Origin: Streptomyces liliifuscus
GTDB lineage: Bacteria > Actinomycetota > Actinomycetes > Streptomycetales > Streptomycetaceae
Assembly: GCF_016598615.1 (NCBI RefSeq)
Contig: NZ_CP066831.1
Coordinates: 4,960,001-5,024,000 of the forward strand
Reading direction: 5' to 3'
Length of the DNA: 64,000 nucleotides
Part shown: piece after piece, positions 41,631 to 49,438 of the stretch
Position numbering within the stretch: the stretch's first letter is position 1
How the letters are laid out: each line of letters opens with the position of its first letter
The notes under the pieces: generated by a model
The model's input: only the letters and a program-made list of their open reading frames with translations
Told to the model about the DNA's origin: nothing
Database searches by the model: none
Translations under genes and position numbers: made by a program

Positions 41631-42520
41631 CGGGCGAAACCCCGCCGGCCCCCGCGGCCCTCGCCGCCAAGGTCCGCACACTCGCCCCGTCGATGACCCG
41701 CTCCATGCAGCGCGTGGCGGAGGCCGTGGCCGCCGACCCCGCCGGCTGCGCGGCCCTCACGGTCACCGGCCTCGCGGAACTGACCGGCACCAGCGAGGCG
41801 ACGGTCGTCCGTACGGCCCGTCTCCTCGGCTACCCCGGCTACCGCGACCTGCGCCTGGCCCTCGCCGGACTCGCCGCCCAGCAGCAGTCGGGCCGTGCCC
41901 CCGCCGTGACGGCCGACATCGCGGTCGACGACCCGATCGCGGACGTGGTCGCCAAGCTCGCGTACGACGAACAGCAGACGCTCGCCGACACGGCGGCCGG
42001 GCTGGACACGGTCCAGCTGGGCGCGGCGGTCGGCGCCCTCGCGGCGGCCCGCCGTATCGACGTGTACGGCGTCGGGGCGTCCGGCCTCGTCGCGCAGGAC
42101 CTGACCCAGAAGCTCCTGCGGATCGGACTCATAGCGCAGGCGCACAGCGACCCGCACCTCGCGGTGACCAACGCCGTGCAGCTGCGGGCCAAGGACGTGG
42201 CGATCTCGATCACGCACTCCGGGTCGACGGGGGATGTCATCGAGCCGTTGCGGGTCGCGTTCGAGCACGGGGCCACGACGGTCGCGATCACCGGGCGTCC
42301 GGACGGTCCCGTCACCCAGTACGCGGATCACATCCTCACGACGTCCACGGCCCGGGAGAGCGAGCTGCGGCCGGCGGCGATGTCCTCGCGGACGAGTCAG
42401 CTGCTGGTGGTGGACTGCCTGTTCATCGGGGTCGCGCAGCGGACGTATGAGACTGCGGCGCCCGCGTTGTCGGCGTCGTACGAGGCGTTGGCGCATCGCC
42501 ACCGGAGCGCTTCGCGCTAG
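41603..42520 (+). CDS. MurR/RpiR-family regulator with SIS domain
   Basis: A 305-residue protein from GTG at 41603. Residues about 25-100 are the RpiR helix-turn-helix (TVTGLAELTGTSEATVVRTA). Residues about 130-280 form a SIS sugar-phosphate-binding domain (ARRIDVYGVGASGLVAQDL, then AISITHSGSTGDVIEPLRVA). It lies upstream of murQ on the same strand, so N-acetylmuramate 6-phosphate or a related amino-sugar phosphate is the likely effector. That effector is inferred from neighbours. Confidence 0.9.
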   Translation: MTHEVKEIFAGETPPAPAALAAKVRTLAPSMTRSMQRVAEAVAADPAGCAALTVTGLAELTGTSEATVVRTARLLGYPGYRDLRLALAGLAAQQQSGRAPAVTADIAVDDPIADVVAKLAYDEQQTLADTAAGLDTVQLGAAVGALAAARRIDVYGVGASGLVAQDLTQKLLRIGLIAQAHSDPHLAVTNAVQLRAKDVAISITHSGSTGDVIEPLRVAFEHGATTVAITGRPDGPVTQYADHILTTSTARESELRPAAMSSRTSQLLVVDCLFIGVAQRTYETAAPALSASYEALAHRHRSASR

Positions 42521-42554
42521 CGCTCGCTGGGTGCGGTTGTTTGTCTGCGGGTGC

Positions 42555-42612
42555 GTGGGGGCTGGTCGCGCCCACGCGTCGGAGCCGCATATGTACACAG
42601 CCCCGCGCCCCT
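42555..42612 (-). repeat. Long-variant GCR copy, right of the regulator gene
   Basis: The inverted counterpart of 41484-41541: 58 bases with two mismatches (TGTACA for TATACA and one base in the CCG[C/A]CG segment). It lies in the 184-base gap between the regulator and murQ. Confidence 0.85.
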
Positions 42613-42704
42613 CAAAGACAAAGACCAGGCGCCCCGGCACTCTGAAGTCCCGCGGACGAAACCTCAGCACCAGAACCGCCCCGTACCAGAAAGAGCCGTC
42701 GTAC

Positions 42705-43694
42705 ATGACCTCCAGCGCCGATGCCACCGACGCCCCCTCCCACTCCTCGCGTTCCTCTCACTCCTCGCGCTCCGAATACCGTGATGTGCGGGCCGAGTTG
42801 GAGAGTCTGACCACTGAGGCTTTTCGGCCTGAGTTGTCCGAGATCGATCAGTTGCCCACGTTGGACATCGCGAAGCTCATGAACGGGGAGGACGCGACCG
42901 TGCCGGGGGCGGTCGCCGCGCAGTTGCCTGGCATCGCGGCGGCGATCGATGCCATCGCGGAGCGGATGGGGCGGGGCGGGCGGCTCGTCTACGCGGGTGC
43001 GGGCACGGCCGGCCGGCTCGGGGTGCTGGACGCGTCCGAGTGTCCGCCCACCTTCAACACCGACCCCTCCGAGGTCGTCGGACTGGTCGCGGGCGGCCCG
43101 GCGGCGATGACGACGTCGATCGAGGGTGCGGAGGACTCGGCGGAACTGGCCGTGGAGGACCTCTCCGCCCTGAACCTCACGGCGGACGACGTGGTCGTGG
43201 GCGTCTCCGCCTCGGGCCGTACCCCGTACGCGATCGGGGCGGTGGAGCACGCGCGGGCGCTCGGTGCCCTCACGGTCGGCCTGTCCTGCAACGCGGACAG
43301 CGCCCTGGCGGCGGCGGCCGACCACGGCATCGAGGTGGTCGTGGGTCCCGAGCTGCTGACCGGCTCCACCCGTCTGAAGGCCGGTACGGCCCAGAAGCTC
43401 GTCCTCAACATGCTCTCGACGATCACGATGATCCGCCTGGGCAAGACGTACGGGAACCTGATGGTCGACGTACGCGCCTCGAACGAGAAGCTGCGCGCCC
43501 GCTCCCGCCGTATCGTGGCGCTCGCCACCGGCGCCTCAGACGAGGAGATCGAGACAGCCCTCGCCGCAACGGACGGCGAGGTCAAGAACGCCATCCTCAC
43601 CATCCTGGGCAACGTGGACGGCCCCACGGCGGCCCACCTCCTGGAGGAGAGCGACGGCCACCTGCGCGCGGCACTGGCGGCGGCGCTCCGCTGA
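42705..43694 (+). CDS. murQ: N-acetylmuramic acid 6-phosphate etherase
   Basis: A 329-residue SIS-fold lyase that splits D-lactate from MurNAc-6-phosphate to give GlcNAc-6-phosphate in cell-wall recycling. Seen are LVYAGAGTAGRLGVLDASECPPTF, EGAEDSAELAVEDL with the catalytic-region Glu, VVGVSASGRTPYAIGA, and TRLKAGTAQKLVLNMLST with MVDVRASNEKL, all MurQ hallmarks. The first 22 residues are a Ser/His-rich leader. The gene follows the RpiR-type regulator, as in other bacteria. Confidence 0.95.
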   Translation: MTSSADATDAPSHSSRSSHSSRSEYRDVRAELESLTTEAFRPELSEIDQLPTLDIAKLMNGEDATVPGAVAAQLPGIAAAIDAIAERMGRGGRLVYAGAGTAGRLGVLDASECPPTFNTDPSEVVGLVAGGPAAMTTSIEGAEDSAELAVEDLSALNLTADDVVVGVSASGRTPYAIGAVEHARALGALTVGLSCNADSALAAAADHGIEVVVGPELLTGSTRLKAGTAQKLVLNMLSTITMIRLGKTYGNLMVDVRASNEKLRARSRRIVALATGASDEEIETALAATDGEVKNAILTILGNVDGPTAAHLLEESDGHLRAALAAALR

Positions 43695-43731
43695 CCGGCC
43701 CGCTCCCCTGCCGCCGGAAGGAGCAACGCCC

Positions 43732-44223
43732 GTGACCGGGAAGCCGGGAACCGACCGAACGACCTGCATGGCCTGCCGGCTCACCTCCGGCACCGAGCAC
43801 CTCCCGGGCGGGACGGTCCACCGCACCGCCCTGTGGGTCGTCGAGCACTGCGTCGGCCCCCTGGGCGTGGGCACGCTCGTCGTCAAACCGCTGCGCCACG
43901 TCCTCCACGTGGCCGACCTGACACCGCCGGAGTCCGCCGAGCTCGGCCCGCTCCTTCGACGGGTCTCCGCAGCCGTCACCGCGGTGACCCGCCCCGAGCA
44001 GGTCTACGTCTGCCTCTGGTCCCACGCGGGCGCCGTGCCGGGCCATATCCACTTCGTCGTGCAGCCCGCCCTCAAGGCCGACCTCGACCGGTACGGGGTC
44101 CACGGGCCCGCCCTGCAGATGGCCATGTTCGACGCGGGCGCCGTACCGGACGAGGAGGCGGTGGCGGAGGTGTGCGAGCGGATGCGGGCAGAGCTGGACT
44201 GTCAGTGGGGCGTGGGAGTCTAG
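43732..44223 (+). CDS. HIT-family protein
   Basis: A 163-residue protein from GTG at 43732, with AAGGAG eight bases upstream. An N-terminal CMACRL pair may bind zinc with later residues. The HIT motif region reads GHIHFVVQP, with His105 and His107 present but Val in the place of the third His. The second His, normally the nucleophile, is kept. The family hydrolyses nucleotide phosphates such as Ap4A or AMP conjugates. It lies 37 bases after murQ. Confidence 0.85.
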   Translation: MTGKPGTDRTTCMACRLTSGTEHLPGGTVHRTALWVVEHCVGPLGVGTLVVKPLRHVLHVADLTPPESAELGPLLRRVSAAVTAVTRPEQVYVCLWSHAGAVPGHIHFVVQPALKADLDRYGVHGPALQMAMFDAGAVPDEEAVAEVCERMRAELDCQWGVGV

Positions 44224-44253
44224 GGAGGTCGAACAGGAAGGGGTACGAGAACC

Positions 44254-44841
44254 GTGAACCACGCGCAATTGACCGCTCTGGGGCGCGCTCTGCGGGTGCT
44301 CGGTGAGCATGGGGACGCCCTGTCCTCCGATACGCGGGACGCGAAACTGCATGAGGTGAAGGCCGATCTCAAGCGGGCGCTCGACCTGCTGGAGGAGACG
44401 GTGACGACGGCGGCGCCGACCACGCGCTGCTCGGAGCACCCCACGGGCCCGGTCGACCAGGACGCCCCGGACCTGTGCCTGCTCTGCGAGACCCGTCGCC
44501 GCCTCGCCCGCCGTTCGAAGGTCAACGACTCGTTCCCGCAGGGCCGTCCGACCGCCCCGGACGAGATCGTGGAGCGCACGAAGTCGCGTTACGGCGTGCG
44601 GGGCGACCGGCCCCAGCCCCAGCAGCGCTGGCTCCCCGAGCTGTGGACCGGCCAGACCTGGCAGCTCTGCGGCACACCCCGCCGCGACAAACAGGAGGCG
44701 GAGCTGTATCTCGCCGCCCAGCGCCGGGGCCCCCGCCCGAGCATGGCCTACCGCCTGGTGCACGAGTTCACCGACTACGAGGTGCTACGGATCTGGGGCA
44801 CCCCCGTGAAGATCGACATCGAGCCGATGGGGAACCTCTAG
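44254..44841 (+). CDS. Hypothetical protein with zinc-binding-like Cys/His cluster
   Basis: A 195-residue protein from GTG at 44254. The N-terminal third is helical (RDAKLHEVKADLKRALDLLE). The middle holds CSEHPTG and CLLCETRRR, a possible CxxH/CxxC zinc site. The C-terminal half is basic and aromatic (WLPELWTGQTWQLCGTPRRD, then YEVLRIWGTPVKIDIEPMGN). Not recognised. It lies 30 bases after the HIT gene and may be in the same transcript. Confidence 0.65.
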   Translation: MNHAQLTALGRALRVLGEHGDALSSDTRDAKLHEVKADLKRALDLLEETVTTAAPTTRCSEHPTGPVDQDAPDLCLLCETRRRLARRSKVNDSFPQGRPTAPDEIVERTKSRYGVRGDRPQPQQRWLPELWTGQTWQLCGTPRRDKQEAELYLAAQRRGPRPSMAYRLVHEFTDYEVLRIWGTPVKIDIEPMGNL

Positions 44842-44857
44842 CCCGGCACCCCGGTTC

Positions 44858-45094
44858 TCACCCGATCCCCCGGCTCCAGCCCGACACCTCCGCGATCCAC
44901 TTGATGAAGTCGCCCGGGTCCTGGTCGGCGCCATGACCGGCGTCCCAGTAGTACGCGGTGTCCACGTCGTCGCCCAGGCTCGTCAGACGGGCGGAGAGGT
45001 TGCCCGCGACCGAGAGCGAGGTGTCACTGTCCTTGGTGCCGAGGCGGATCCACCAGTGCTTCGACCACGCCCGCACCCACTCTCCCGGGTGCAT
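44858..45094 (-). pseudogene. 3' remnant of a tannase/feruloyl-esterase-like alpha/beta hydrolase
   Basis: Only about 78 C-terminal residues remain. They contain WWIRLGTKDSDTSLSVAGNL, then DVDTAYYWDAGHGADQD and FIKWIAEVSG. This is the end of a subtype-B-tannase-like hydrolase with the catalytic Asp (KDSDT) and His (GHGAD) but no nucleophile Ser region. The open frame stops at the MarR operator region, so the 5' part has been deleted. Confidence 0.65.
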
Positions 45095-45103
45095 ACCGTT
45101 TCA

Positions 45104-45120
45104 ATCGATACCGTATCGAT
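45104..45120. promoter_or_regulatory. Palindromic operator before the second marR gene
   Basis: ATCGATAC-C-GTATCGAT is a perfect inverted repeat with 8-base arms, 26 bases before the marR start. Its GATACCGT core recurs in the palindrome at 46455-46470 (plus flanks) between the azoreductase and nitroreductase genes. Confidence 0.6.
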
Positions 45121-45146
45121 CGAACCAAGAGCGGTAATATGCTCCC

Positions 45147-45659
45147 ATGACCGCCGACGCTCCCCACCCCGCCACCACCGCCTCGCGCCCCTCCACCACC
45201 ACCGCCTCGCGCGCGACCGACCGGCCCGGGGACACCTCACCCTTCGCCCTCGGTCTGCTGCTGCGGCAGGCGCACTGGCGGGCGGCCGCGGTGATGTCGG
45301 AGGCGCTCCGGCCGCTCGGCATCGAGTTGCGGCATTTCGCCGTGCTGATCGTGCTGGTCGACCGCGGACCCACCGTCCAGCGGGACCTGGCGGCGGCGAC
45401 GGGGACGGACAAGGCGGGAATCATGCGGGTCGTCGACGACCTGGAGCGCAAGGGCCTCGCCGTACGCAAGTCCGTTCCGGGGGACCGACGGGTGCGGGCG
45501 GTGGAGATCACGCCACAGGGCATAGACCTCTTCGACGCGGCCCACGCGGGGGCGGCGCCAATGGCCGAGGGCCTGGTCGCCGACCTGGCACCCGGCGAGC
45601 CCGAGCAACTGACCGACCTGCTGACCCGGTTCGCCTATCCCACGGACGGCAAGGCGTAA
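45147..45659 (+). CDS. MarR-family transcriptional regulator
   Basis: A 170-residue winged-helix protein. A Thr/Ser-rich leader of 30 residues precedes LLLRQAHWRAAAVMSEALRP. The DNA-reading helix region is PTVQRDLAAATGTDKAGIMR, followed by the wing KSVPGDRRVRAVEIT. A palindrome 26 bases upstream is a likely self-operator, and a related palindrome lies between the divergent azoreductase and nitroreductase genes, which may be its targets. The promoter-like TAATAT is close to the ATG, so the transcript may have a very short leader. Confidence 0.88.
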   Translation: MTADAPHPATTASRPSTTTASRATDRPGDTSPFALGLLLRQAHWRAAAVMSEALRPLGIELRHFAVLIVLVDRGPTVQRDLAAATGTDKAGIMRVVDDLERKGLAVRKSVPGDRRVRAVEITPQGIDLFDAAHAGAAPMAEGLVADLAPGEPEQLTDLLTRFAYPTDGKA

Positions 45660-45725
45660 GCACTCCCACGCCCCACGCCTGACGCCTCACGGCCCACGGC
45701 CCATAACCCCCGACCTGCGGGCGGG

Positions 45726-46376
45726 CTACGCGGCGAGGCGTTCCGCGAGCGCCTTGGCCTTGGCGGTCGCGTCCATGAAGGCGCGCTCGCGGGAGGCCTC
45801 ATAGAGGGGGATCAGCTCGGACATGGCCGGGTTGCGGGGGGCCATGGTGAGTTCCGGGACGATGAATTCGAGGTCCAGGCCGAGGGCGCCCTGGAGGACG
45901 GCCCCCAGGTAGTTCTGCACGAACTCGAAGCCCTCGCGCGGGGTGCCCGGCGCGTAGGAGCCGCCGCGGCTGGCCACGACGACGACCGGGGTGCCCTTGG
46001 CGGACGGGGTCTCGCCCGCGGTACGACCGAGCAGGAACACGTTGTCCACCCACGCCTTGAGGGTCGACGGGATCGAGTAGTTGTGCATGGGCGCGCCGAT
46101 CAGGACGACGTCCGCCCGCTCCAGTTCCTCGATGAGCTTCACGCGCCCGGCGAAGGCGGCGGCCTGCTCCGGGGTGCGCTCGGACGGGGCCGTGAAGCCG
46201 GCGGACCAGGCGGCGGCGGTGATGTGCGGGACCGGGTCGGCGGCGAGGTCTCGGTGGATCACCGTGCCCTCCGGGTGCTGCTCCTCCCAGGCCCTGCGGA
46301 AGGCGTCCGCGACCGAACGGGACGAGGACGCCTCGCCGGGAAGCACGGACGAGTCGATGTGCAGCAGCGTGGTCAT
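45726..46376 (-). CDS. azoR: FMN-dependent NADH-azoreductase
   Basis: A 216-residue flavodoxin-fold enzyme from ATG at 46376. Motifs in order are LLHIDSSVLPGEASSSRSVA (FMN phosphate loop), GAPMHNYSIPSTLKAWVDNV and VVVVASRGGSYAPGTPREG, all typical of AzoR. These enzymes reduce quinones and azo compounds with NAD(P)H. It is divergent from the nitroreductase gene with a palindrome between them, which suggests shared control by the neighbouring MarR. Confidence 0.9.
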   Translation of the reverse strand: MTTLLHIDSSVLPGEASSSRSVADAFRRAWEEQHPEGTVIHRDLAADPVPHITAAAWSAGFTAPSERTPEQAAAFAGRVKLIEELERADVVLIGAPMHNYSIPSTLKAWVDNVFLLGRTAGETPSAKGTPVVVVASRGGSYAPGTPREGFEFVQNYLGAVLQGALGLDLEFIVPELTMAPRNPAMSELIPLYEASRERAFMDATAKAKALAERLAA

Positions 46377-46454
46377 GCGCTTTCTCCAAGGAACGGTGCC
46401 CGGGCGGGGGCCGGGGGCAGAGGATTCGTACTCCACGACAGTTAAACACGAGAA

Positions 46455-46470
46455 GGTATCGAATGATACC
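46455..46470. promoter_or_regulatory. Palindrome between azoreductase and nitroreductase genes
   Basis: GGTATC-GAAT-GATACC is a perfect 6-base-arm inverted repeat in the divergent promoter region. With the next two bases it contains GATACCGT, also found in the marR operator at 45104. Confidence 0.6.
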
Positions 46471-46532
46471 GTCGCGGGTAAGACGAAGACGGTGACGCCG
46501 AGCAGCGGCGAGCGGATGGGAGGTAGGCGGCC

Positions 46533-47198
46533 TTGGACGTCTATAAGGCGGTCACGAGCCGACGGGCGGTGCGCGGATTCACCGACCGGCATGTCCCGGG
46601 GGAGGTACTGGAGCGGGTGTTGTCCGCGGCGGCCCGGGCGCCCTCCGCGTCGAACCTCCAGCCGTGGCACGCGTACGTGCTGACCGGCGGTCCGCTGGCC
46701 GAGCTCAAGAAACGCGCCGGTGAGCGCCTGGCCGCGGGCGACCCCTGGGACGAGCCGGAGTACGAGATGTACCCGCCCGCGCTCAAGTCCCCGTACCGGG
46801 AGCGCCGGTCCGCCTTCGGCGAGCAGCGCTACGGCGCACTCGGCATTCCGCGCGAGGACCTGGAGGCACGCCAGCGGGCCGCCGCCGCGAACTGGGAGTG
46901 CTTCGGCGCGCCCGCCGCCCTGTTCTGCTACATCGACCGCGACCTGGGCCCGGCCCAGTGGTCCGACGTCGGGATGTTTCTGCAGACGGTCATGCTGCTG
47001 CTCCGCGCCGAAGGGCTGCACAGTTGTACGCAGATGGCGTGGGCGAAGTACCACCGGACTGTCGCGGAGGTTCTGGCACCCCCGGACGAGCTCATCCTCT
47101 TCTGTGGCATGTCGATCGGGTTCGAGGACACCACATTGGGATACACCCGTACGGGCCGGGCTCCGCTCGACGAGACGGTCGTCTTCGTCGAGCCTTGA
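46533..47198 (+). CDS. Nitroreductase-family protein
   Basis: A 221-residue FMN enzyme. The start is TTG at 46533, with GGGAGG nine bases upstream. Hallmarks are the FMN-binding SRRAVRGFTD near the N-terminus, APSASNLQPWHAYVL, and GMFLQTVMLLLRAEGLHSCT. It reduces nitro compounds or quinones with NAD(P)H. It is divergent from azoR, and DUF899 follows downstream. Confidence 0.9.
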   Translation: MDVYKAVTSRRAVRGFTDRHVPGEVLERVLSAAARAPSASNLQPWHAYVLTGGPLAELKKRAGERLAAGDPWDEPEYEMYPPALKSPYRERRSAFGEQRYGALGIPREDLEARQRAAAANWECFGAPAALFCYIDRDLGPAQWSDVGMFLQTVMLLLRAEGLHSCTQMAWAKYHRTVAEVLAPPDELILFCGMSIGFEDTTLGYTRTGRAPLDETVVFVEP

Positions 47199-47272
47199 GT
47201 CCGACGGGAGCAGAGAGCCGAGAGCCGCGAGCAGTAACCGGGACAGCGGCGAGAGCAGCTGGGAGGTCCGCG

Positions 47273-48070
47273 ATGGCGACGATGGGGAACCTGCCCGAGG
47301 TGGTGTCGCGCGAGGAGTGGCTCGCGGCCCGCAAGGAACTGCTGGCGAAGGAGAAGGAGCTCACCCGGGCACGCGACCGGGTGAACGCCGACCGGCGGCG
47401 CCTGCCGATGGTCCGCGTCGACAAGCCGTACACCTTCGAGGGCCCGGACGGGACCAGGTCCCTGCCCGACCTGTTCGAGGGGCGGCCCCAGCTGGTCATG
47501 CACCACTTCATGTGGACGTACGACATCGACGCCGACGGCAACGAGCACCCCCGCGACACGGGGTGCCCGAGCTGCTCCTCGGCCGCCGACGGCATCGCCG
47601 GACTGCGGCAGCTGCACGCCCGCGACACGACGCTGGTCGCGGTGACCCGCGCGCCGTACGCGAAGCTCGCCGCGTACCGCGAGCGGATGGGCTGGACGTT
47701 CCCCTGGTACTCCTCGGCCGGCGGCGACTTCAACTACGACTTCCACGCGACGGTCGACGACCGCGTCGCGCCCGTCCAGGTCTTCCACTACACCGAGGCC
47801 GAACTCGCTTCGGCCGGAATGCCCTGGTCGGAGAGCCTGCGGGGCGACTGGCCGGGCATCAGCGCGTTCCTGCGGGTGGGCGACGAGGTCTTCCACACCT
47901 ACTCGACCTTCGGCCGGGGCATCGAGGAGTTCCACAACGGCTACCCCTACCTCGACCTCACCGCGCTCGGCCGCCAGGAGGCGTGGGAGGAGCCGAAGGA
48001 CCGCGCGACGCCGCGCGGCATGCAGGTCGGCGGCCCCGGGATGCGCATTCCGGACGAGTACGAGGTCTGA
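47273..48070 (+). CDS. DUF899 thioredoxin-like protein
   Basis: A 265-residue protein from ATG at 47273, with GGGAGG six bases upstream. It opens with VVSREEWLAARKELLAKEKE and has the DUF899 core: FEGRPQLVMHHFMWTYD, a CPSC pair in DTGCPSCSSAADG, FPWYSSAGGDFNYDF and VFHTYSTFGRGIEEF. The family has a thioredoxin-like fold and is presumed redox-active, but its role is not proven. It lies 74 bases downstream of the nitroreductase. Confidence 0.88.
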   Translation: MATMGNLPEVVSREEWLAARKELLAKEKELTRARDRVNADRRRLPMVRVDKPYTFEGPDGTRSLPDLFEGRPQLVMHHFMWTYDIDADGNEHPRDTGCPSCSSAADGIAGLRQLHARDTTLVAVTRAPYAKLAAYRERMGWTFPWYSSAGGDFNYDFHATVDDRVAPVQVFHYTEAELASAGMPWSESLRGDWPGISAFLRVGDEVFHTYSTFGRGIEEFHNGYPYLDLTALGRQEAWEEPKDRATPRGMQVGGPGMRIPDEYEV

Positions 48071-48099
48071 GGCGGGACGAGTACGAGGTCCGAGACAGG

Positions 48100-48801
48100 A
48101 TGCCGATGCGTCTGCACCCGGGCGAGACCGAGGCCACCGGCCGGCGGACGGTGACCGTGCTCGACGCCGTCCGGCAACTGCGCGCGGCATCGCCCGGCGT
48201 CACCGGACGTCCGCGGGTGATCGCGATCGACGGCCGGGGCGGCGCGGGCAAGACGACCCTGGCCGAGCGGCTGTGCGGGGTGGCGCCCGACTCCGCCGTC
48301 GTGCACACCGACGACATCGCCTGGAACCACGCCTGCTTCGACTGGGGCGCCGTGCTCGTCGAGAACGTCCTGCGGCCCCTGCACCGGGGTGAGTCGGTGG
48401 ACTTCCGCCCCGATGCGTGGATCGCCCACGACCGGCCCGGATCGGTCACCGTCCCCGCCGGTGCCGACTTCGTCTGGGTCGAGGGCACCGGCATCATCCG
48501 CGAGGAGCTCGCCCCGTGGCTGGACGCCTCGGTGTGGATGCAGGGCGACCTCGACGAGCAGGAGCGCCTGCTGGCCGTCCGCGACGGCGACTCCCCCGAG
48601 CAGCGGGAGCACGTGGCGAACTGGCTGCGGGAGGAACTGCCGTTCATGCTGCGGGAACAGCCGTGGGCACGGGCCACCATGATCGTCGTCGGCCCTCCGT
48701 GGACCGGCCACGACCCGGACACCGAGTTGACCGTCGCCCCGCCGACCGGCCCACCGACCGGCCCGCCTGTGGAGCTACGTGTCCGAGGCGCGGGCGGTTG
48801 A
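48100..48801 (+). CDS. P-loop uridine-kinase-like protein
   Basis: About 233 residues. ATG at 48100 or 48106 are both possible; AGGA sits closer to the optimal distance for the second. The Walker A motif is IDGRGGAGKTTLAERL, and VVHTDDIAWNHACFDWG supplies the acceptor-side Asp pair. It resembles uridine kinase/phosphoribulokinase-like proteins often annotated only as ATP-binding. The last 25 residues are a Pro/Thr tail overlapping the convergent tetR gene. Confidence 0.75.
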   Translation: MPMRLHPGETEATGRRTVTVLDAVRQLRAASPGVTGRPRVIAIDGRGGAGKTTLAERLCGVAPDSAVVHTDDIAWNHACFDWGAVLVENVLRPLHRGESVDFRPDAWIAHDRPGSVTVPAGADFVWVEGTGIIREELAPWLDASVWMQGDLDEQERLLAVRDGDSPEQREHVANWLREELPFMLREQPWARATMIVVGPPWTGHDPDTELTVAPPTGPPTGPPVELRVRGAGG

Positions 48802-49362
48802 GCGGGAGCCGCCGGCCAGGTGCTCGACCGAGCCGAGGAAGTCGCGGAAGGCCTGGTCGGTGCGGGTGGAGTCGCCGGTGGCGTCGAGGTCCATGAGGAG
48901 ACCACGGATGACGGCGAGAACGAGCGTCGCGAGATCCGGCCGGCCGATGCTGCGCAGACCGTCCTCCAGCGGCCCGAGCCAGTCGGTCGTCGCGGTACGC
49001 CGGAAGTTGGGCCACAGCTGCTGCTCCGCACTCTCGCGCAGCTGACCGAACATCCGCAGATATGGCTGCCCGTCCGGGCCGGTGATGGCGGTCCAGGCGC
49101 GGTTCAGGGTGACCGTGTACGGCTCGTCCGGCCGCACCCGCAGGAGGTCGCCGAACGTGTCGAGCTGACGTTGCCGCGCGCGCCCGAGGACGGCCCGCAG
49201 CAGGGCGTCGCGGGTGCCGAAGTGGTAGATGAGCATGCGGGCCGAGGTGCCGGTGGCGCCGGCCAGCGGTTCGAGCCGGTCGGGGAGGCCGTGCGCGAGG
49301 GCGTGATCGGCGCAGGCGTCGAGCAGCTTCTCCTTGATGTGCGGCTGCGGTCGTCTGCCCAT
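48775..49362 (-). CDS. TetR-family transcriptional regulator
   Basis: A 195-residue regulator. The N-terminal helix-turn-helix is visible as KEKLLDACADHALAHGLPDR and AGATGTSARMLIYHFGTRDA, the last being the recognition helix and following helix. The C-terminal ligand-binding part is unassigned. It is divergent from the alpha/beta hydrolase, with a palindrome between them, so it probably represses both. Confidence 0.9.
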   Translation of the reverse strand: MGRRPQPHIKEKLLDACADHALAHGLPDRLEPLAGATGTSARMLIYHFGTRDALLRAVLGRARQRQLDTFGDLLRVRPDEPYTVTLNRAWTAITGPDGQPYLRMFGQLRESAEQQLWPNFRRTATTDWLGPLEDGLRSIGRPDLATLVLAVIRGLLMDLDATGDSTRTDQAFRDFLGSVEHLAGGSRSTARASDT

Positions 49363-49376
49363 GCCCCTACTTTTTC

Positions 49377-49394
49377 ACGTAACAACTACTACGT
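49377..49394. promoter_or_regulatory. Candidate TetR operator
   Basis: ACGTA-ACAACTAC-TACGT is an inverted repeat with 5-base arms in the 76-base gap between tetR and the hydrolase. It is the only AT-richer palindrome in that gap. Confidence 0.5.
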
Positions 49395-49438
49395 CTATCG
49401 TCGCCGGGGAGGCAGTGAAGTCCGACGTGGAGGTGGCG

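Noticed and set aside
43732..44223. An inactive HIT protein
   Set aside because: Although the third His of the motif is Val, the second His that acts as the nucleophile is kept, so loss of activity cannot be concluded.
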